Shown: positions 58,220 to 64,000 of the stretch, piece after piece
Layout of the letters: every line of letters begins with the position of its first letter
Position numbering within the stretch: position 1 is the stretch's first letter
Assembly (NCBI RefSeq): GCF_964204865.1
Contig: NC_135251.1
Location: forward strand, 20,150,001 to 20,214,000
Origin: Styela clava
Taxonomy: Eukaryota; Chordata; Ascidiacea; Stolidobranchia; Styelidae
Reading direction: 5' to 3'
Length of the DNA: 64,000 bases
The notes under the pieces: model-generated
Seen by the model: the letters and a program-made list of their open reading frames with translations, nothing else
Databases searched by the model: none
What the model was told of the DNA's origin: nothing
Made by a program: the position numbers and the translations under genes

Positions 58220-59320
58220 CTAATTGAATTTAACTAGACATTGTAAATAATTCTTAAAGTTTTTATCAATTTTTTTTGATTATTAATTTGAATAAAATTT
58301 TGAATGTATAGGTATGTTTGATATATTATTACGTTTTGCTCTTTAAGTCTTGAACATCTCGAAATAGTAACAGATTTCTCATATTTTAAGTAGAGAGTTC
58401 ATTTGTTTTGTCAAACAGAAAACAATAACACGACAAAATATAATTGTAAGCAACAAATTCTCGGTATAGACCGTATAGCAACTGGTATCAATACGATCAT
58501 GTGGACATCGAGATCAGTTAACAGTACCACTCAATATTTATAACGTGAAAGACATTAGCTTTAGATGTGAAAAGACATCTAGGATGTGATGTTGTAGGTT
58601 TGTCCGAAACCATCAATAACTTTCAATGGAAGAATAATTTAGCTGACAAGCGTTTGGGATGATATAAGCATTAATTAAATATACCTAGATAAAAATTCAG
58701 ACAAATTACTTGCTCGATCAATTATGATATTAACGAATTTGACATTTTTGATTGATTACTATAATAATAAGAGAAGGGTTTCATGTGAGTGTATGGCATT
58801 GGTTACTTGAAATATGTAAATAGTGAATGACTCAAAGTAACGTCTATATAGGGGCATTGAAACGTCACTGCAATAGTCAAGTTGTTCGAGTATTAAAGTT
58901 CGAAGCGTATGAATAAGGTCTACAAGCATCATGTAAAATATCAGAAAGAATACCCAAGTTAGAATGTAATTTACACTGGTTTTTCATTCTTTTAGTTAGG
59001 AAACGAATTCTATGAGAATGTCTTTAACAACATGATGTCGGACTCAGACTCGAATCGAAGCTCGGATGATCTCGACTTGATTCGTGATTTGATAATTACC
59101 AAACAGTGAACTGCGCGGTATGGTTGAGATATCATACTGATTTTACCACTGAGATACTTGGCGATATGCATGTCTGTGACGTATGTGCATAGTGACACAA
59201 GGGGTAAAGACTGCCAGAGAAATTCCAAGTGGATGTCATTTTTCGCGTCCGGAAAGAATAATTTCAATAAAAAGTGACTAAGGATCAACAAGATATTAAA
59301 TGATGTTGGGTTAAAGGACA
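58220..59320. other. Intergenic, no gene seen
   Basis: AT-rich. A 124-codon minus frame at about 59010-59384 lacks any recognisable family and overlaps a repeat at its start. Confidence 0.35.
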
Positions 59321-59323
59321 TAT

Positions 59324-59512
59324 AGGGTGTCCACAAATCATACTGGACTTTTTTTAAATTGCAGAGGGAATTTATCAATGCCATTTATAGATTTTGCCCT
59401 CACAGATGTATAAAATACTTAAACAATTACTGATTAACAAACAACAAACCTGGTTAAGATATATTAAGAACTGACTTTATAACAAAATTGAAATTGTAAT
59501 GGACACCCTGTA
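59324..59512. mobile_element. Short inverted-terminal element AGGGTGTCC
   Basis: Left AGGGTGTCCACAAATC and right GGACACCCT are inverted over 9 bp or more; about 189 bp, non-coding. Confidence 0.5.
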
Positions 59513-59948
59513 TTGTTTCAATAGTTATGAGAAAAACAAAAAATACTGTTGCGTTTAAGTGTCAGGTCTGTATTGTGTGTACCTACTTAATTACAAACAT
59601 GAAGTGAAGTTCTGTAGAGTGTACATAATTTCAACAGACGTCGCATATGATCGTATAATTACCCAAAGGAATGGAGCCCCGTAAACGTCACTAATGCCCC
59701 ATTATGACTCCTAGAACATGTTTAGTCAAGACTGGGCTTATAACAAAACACAAATCGACAAACAACAAATAAACAGTTGTCTTGATAAAGTTTCCATGGA
59801 ATGTGGTTTAATCAGACAATCTTCTCAGTCACATCCCAAATAAATCTACGATCTTTATTTTCACAAATAAACAACAATCATTCATCATCATCAACAAAAA
59901 GTTTGGCAAGTTCCTGTCTATGTCTATCTCCATTACATCCCTTTAAGG

Positions 59949-60074
59949 CAGGGGTCGACAACCTACGGCCCGCGGAGTAATATAATCCGGCACGCAAATG
60001 GAATTCAAATGGTATTTGAATAACTTGCAACCTTTAATTTTGTCCCACGAGCGACAAAAGGTTGCCGACCACTG
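59949..60074. mobile_element. 126-bp deletion derivative of the GGTCGGCAACC hAT-like family
   Basis: CAGGGGTCGACAACC at the left, GGTTGCCGACCACTG at the right; the flanks CTTTAAGG and CATTAAGG form an 8-bp duplication with one mismatch. The GGCCCGCGGAGTAATATAAT stretch matches the inverse of the right part of the element at 21063-21674. Confidence 0.8.
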
Positions 60075-60897
60075 CATTAAGGTTATGGAATCAATTGCAA
60101 TCAAATGCTGTAAATTTTTCGCTGTTATCAAATCCCAAGTGATGCTTTTTAAATTCAATCCCAAGCATATGGGTGTTTTACTTGTAATTTTAATTGCAGA
60201 TTATGGAATTGGTGATAGCAATTTTAGTCCAGAAATTATATTTTAATTAAGGTCATGGCGGTTTGTGAAATATTTCTTCCAACGCTGTTAAATTAGTTTT
60301 ATTTATTTCAGGTGCGTACTGGACGGAAGTAAAAGATGATTAATCTCACATGAAGCAGATGTAGAATAGCAGTTTTTCTTGATATAGATAAGACTGTAGT
60401 TTTAGAATTGTACCAATCGTATTTTCCACTTTATTTTAATCAGTTTTGTATCCGGGTTTTGGAGGAGGTCAACGCTTGCTTAGCCACCCCAAATCGTGGG
60501 TCATGATAGGTATTGATTGGGTTAGGGACACAGATTTCCTGATGTGTACATGTGAGGGCTGCCATCATATAACTATCAGCTCGTAGACTGCTATCATAGA
60601 TATAAACGACATTTATTCGAATACGGTATCTTGTAAGTTGGTAAGGTTTCTGTACTTTGTCACAAATTTTGTCGTTCTATGCCTAGAATCTTTGCAATTT
60701 TTGGTATTTTAATTAACATAATTTAGGAAGTTTTATCCCTTTTTGTTAATGGATATTAATAAATAAATATAACCGATGAGAAAATATTTCCATGCTTGCT
60801 CTGCTCCGAGTCTGAGATTGGTTTGTCAGGTTTCGAATAGTTGTCCGTGATAAACTAGCAATCATCGGAATGTAGAAAAGGGCGTGTGCAACATGCG
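60075..60897. other. Intergenic, no gene seen
   Basis: Small frames only; nothing recognisable on either strand. Confidence 0.35.
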
Positions 60898-61765
60898 TAT
60901 GACGTCACTAGGTTATGACGTCTCACCCTAACGAGCAGCGGTATTTTGGGGCAGGCCGGCTCTGGATCCGGGCCGAAACGACGCGATTTATTTTTATCTG
61001 TGGCCGACCATTGGCCGTAGATAAATCGAGTATACTTTCCGAAATTTATCCACAATCCTGCATAATCGGACTATACATTTTAAAAATCTTCATTTTCCAA
61101 TGGTTGACCCTTCGATTTTCTTCATTATCGTTTTGTAAGTCGGAGCTTCCTTCATGGTTTATATATCTGCGTAATCCAATTAATGACGACACGAAATTGA
61201 TACGGGACAGTAAGTTCGCGTGATTCAAACTTTGGTCACCATGAGCAAACTAAAGCATATCAACCGCCTTTACCAACTAGGCCAAGGAGGAACGTGAGGG
61301 CCGAGATCTGAGTTCTAATATCCATCCTTCATCTTAAATGACTTTATAATTTTTTTTTACAAGTATTTCGAGATTAAACATAAATATTAGACCTTAAACC
61401 TTTGTTTCTAAGTTCTTAATTGGCCTAGTTGGTTAAGGCGGTGGATAGACCATAAATTTGTTAACGGTGACTAACGTGACGAAGGAGAAATTCGAGCTGT
61501 GGACTACAGAAACCCCCAAAAAAAGAAAATATGAAGGAAATCTAAGGGTGAGAACCGCAAAAAATAGAAACTTTTGAATTTTCATCCGGATCATGTATGA
61601 TCAAGCATGGCCATGTATAAATTTCCGCAATCATACTCGATGTATCTATGGCCTATGATCGGCCAAAGATTGAAAAATGCATCGTTTCAGCCCGGATCCG
61701 GCGCCAGAGCGCCAAATAAAATCGCGGCTAGCCAGTGTGACGTCACAAAACCTTGTGACGTCATA
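60898..61765. mobile_element. 868-bp palindromic element with two opposed tRNA-like segments
   Basis: The outer 140-160 bp are diverged inverted copies: both start TATGACGTCAC.AGGTT and both contain GGATCCGGGC.GAAACGA, TGGCCGA and ATCGAGTAT. Inside, a minus-strand tRNA-like segment (61286 down to 61214; A box TGGCCTAGTTGG, B-box-like AGTTTGAATCA) faces away from a plus-strand one (61419-61500; same A box, weak B box). No reading frame of interest. Confidence 0.65.
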
Positions 61766-62105
61766 GTGTAAAATCCGCAGAAACCAGTCTAAATGACGTT
61801 TTGAGACACTTCTTACACCTATGCCCCAACTCCCAATTCTTATCAGCCTTTAACAAAACCCAGTCCCCGACAACCAATGAGCAGGGAGAACAGATTTTGC
61901 TTCAATAATTTTATTATTCTTCAAGCAAGAGAATGAACAAAAATCTACATCTAGTCTTCGGAAAAAAAGTACGAGAAGAGGTGGACAAAGTTGAGATAAT
62001 AATGGAAATGCAGGGACGGATTGTTTAAAAGCGAGCAACATTGGGATACCAAGCTTTTCTGCCATGATCAAACACGAAATGAAGAATTGTGAATTTCTGG
62101 GTGAT
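61766..62105. other. Intergenic, no gene seen
   Basis: Nothing recognisable. Confidence 0.35.
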
Positions 62106-62112
62106 ACCTGGG

Positions 62113-62343
62113 CTCAGTGGCATACATATAGCAAGAGGGCTACTGCCCCTTCCATGGGCACCATTTGGATGAGGGCGTAAATGTGCAAAACCTCATTTTT
62201 GATAAAAACTACCTAAATAACGTATAAAAGTACCCCAAAGCAACAACCCGTAGTTAAAAATTTCAGTGTAGAGAAAGAACGATCAAGAGGGCGCATTTTG
62301 GACATTTCCATAGGCGCCATTTCACGCAGATACGCCACTACTG
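62113..62343. mobile_element. hAT-like relic CAGTGGC
   Basis: Left CAGTGGCATACATATAGCAA and right TTCACGCAGATACGCCACTA give a weak inverted pair (CAGTGGC/GCCACT); the interior repeats GGGC.CC.TT and GCGCC.TTT in opposite senses. About 230 bp, non-coding. Confidence 0.45.
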
Positions 62344-64000
62344 GGGCAAGCTTTGATATCCGGTAAAATCTGGTAGAAAGATGGTTATATAAAAAATTAA
62401 AATACACTTGTTTATATAATCAAGATGGTACGACAAATCATTCCAATGTTCATTCAACATACGTGTCCGGTTGTGGACTGTCTTTTGATCTTTCCAACCA
62501 GAACGCAGCTGAAATATTAAAACAGATTCAACGTAGCACGGGGCGATTATGGATTACATTTCACACCACCTATGAAAAACAGATTCTAAAAATTCAAACA
62601 TTTGAGTTTCGTTTGAGGAATATTATATGCTTGGGTAATGAGTAACTATTGATTTGTAATTTAATTTCTCTAATCCATCTTGTGAATTAGTTATGAAATA
62701 AAAACTGAGGTTCTCAGTCTATACTCTCTAGTCTCTATAGGATAAAATTAGCCTCTATGGGTGAACAGGGTAAATTAGCAATCAAGGAATTTTAACGTCG
62801 AAAATTCGATTCAACCCACCGAGTAGCGAAAGAAAGCAGCGCTGGCAAAGAACTTATTTTGACAATCGTATATATTTTAGTTTCATACACGCTATCATCA
62901 AGTAATTTATTTGGTGGTAAAATCTGTCACCGCGGGCATTTCCGAGCTTTAGGATTTGTGTAATAAGAGTTATTATGCTCTCACTACGGAGGTAGACCAT
63001 GTTTGTTACAAACTAGCTAAGAGCCTTAATGTACCGGTAAACATTGCACATTTCTACATTTAATACATTCTGTCATTTGTAGCAAGTTTACAAAATTAGG
63101 AAAAAATAGGACTGAAATAGAAAATAAAGTTTTACAGCCCTTGAAATAAAGCATATAAATTCAAATCTACACAATAATATGGACCACTAACCGAATTTCG
63201 TCACGAGACTCACAAACGATAATACTCAAAATGAAGAACGCATTTGACTAAGAACGTGCTGGTAACTGATTGGCACTATAAATATTTTTCATTATTTTAT
63301 TGTTTTAGAGAAGGAAACTTCTATATGTGGATAGTACTTACTTTAAAATTTACTTATTTAGCGCTATTGTACGTGGTATTAAAGCACACAACTACTTAAA
63401 CCTTGAACGCTAAAGAGCGAGTTTGCGCAACTATCTGGTAAACCTGAAGAAAACTAAAACCAGAGTTGTTTACGCATAACAAGGAGAGGAAGTATTTGAT
63501 GATTGTGGACCTCAAACTGAAGCACGCGCGCGTCTCCAGCAAGGTTTTCAACATGATAACGAGTAAGTCATCGAAATGTTTAAATGCTCTGGTATAGGTT
63601 TGAATCATGTGGGGTTAAATTATGTGGAAGGGGATTGTTGGTCTCCTGGTTTCCCTCTTGGACTCCTGGAGGTGATTTACGTACAACTGTTCGTCATACC
63701 TCCGCCATTAAGTGCATGCATCCAGAACTAACACTGATCACCGTCCACGTAATCAAGCCGTCTTACGGATTTCCTCTCCACTGTGATAAATATGGAAAGA
63801 CAAAACTATCTACACTTACTTCAACAAACTCTCGATTCGTGAGATTCGCTTTCACCTTATTCGCTTTTCCTCGTAATCAGGACATAACCTGCATGATATA
63901 ATGATACATGCATGATATAACAAGAAAAAAAAACTATCGAATCCGAAATATTCCAGCCCAATTAAAAACGTCTTTATGATTTCAGCAAAAGCGAAATGAC
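62344..64000. other. Intergenic, no gene seen
   Basis: Short frames on both strands without splice or family support. No further repeats I can define. Confidence 0.35.

Noticed and set aside
59010-59384. 124-codon minus frame
   Set aside because: No recognisable motif, and it begins in the AGGGTGTCC element.

Overview
The window is animal nuclear DNA: AT-rich, small phase-consistent exons with GT-AG introns of a few hundred bases to about 1.5 kb, and many short DNA-transposon relics plus a tRNA-derived SINE. Genome compactness, the SINE and the gene content suggest an invertebrate deuterostome, most likely an ascidian tunicate. That assignment is inference; no single sequence proves it.

From 1 to about 46.2 kb lies a tandem array of six plus-strand genes of the tyrosylprotein sulfotransferase (TPST) family: A (5' partial, 141-3197), B (4763-8200), D (12331-15270), E (20889-24698), F (34696-38046) and G (43089-46176). 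They form two subfamilies. D/E/F keep the PAPS-binding Arg of the 5' motif, encode 334 aa in 7 exons and share a GC-AG intron 5. A/B/G have His in place of that Arg, encode 322-329 aa in 6 exons (B and G), and in B the Glu that acts as general base in human TPST2 is Gly. Exon 2 (161 nt) and exon 5 (210 nt) have the same length in all six, so the gene structure is shared. All complete copies start with a single signal-anchor helix, as expected of type II Golgi enzymes.

D, E and F lie in duplicated units of roughly 9-11 kb. Each unit carries upstream an inverted, frameshifted copy of the large 3' TPST exon lying close to inverted copies of a conserved upstream block with a TATA-like box; the same block lies in plus orientation upstream of B, D, E and F. 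Paralogue comparison dates several insertions: an 8-bp-TSD hAT-like element upstream of D, another in E intron 1 that is absent from F, a terminal-inverted-repeat element nested in an older one in B intron 5, and an LTR retrotransposon (4-bp TSD) splitting the inverted remnant upstream of F.

From 47.8 to 57.3 kb is a cluster of three secreted lipocalin-like genes: L1 (minus, 5 exons) and L2 (plus, 5 exons), divergently arranged, and L3 (plus, one uninterrupted exon). The rest, 57.3-64 kb, holds no gene I can support, only a minisatellite, palindromic elements, a 126-bp hAT-like derivative and an 868-bp element with long inverted ends and two opposed tRNA-like segments. A decayed CXC (tesmin/TSO1-like) protein gene lies on the minus strand near 27-28.1 kb.

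TPST paralogues would act in the Golgi on secreted proteins, whereas lipocalins are themselves secreted carriers; the sequence does not show whether the two clusters are functionally linked.
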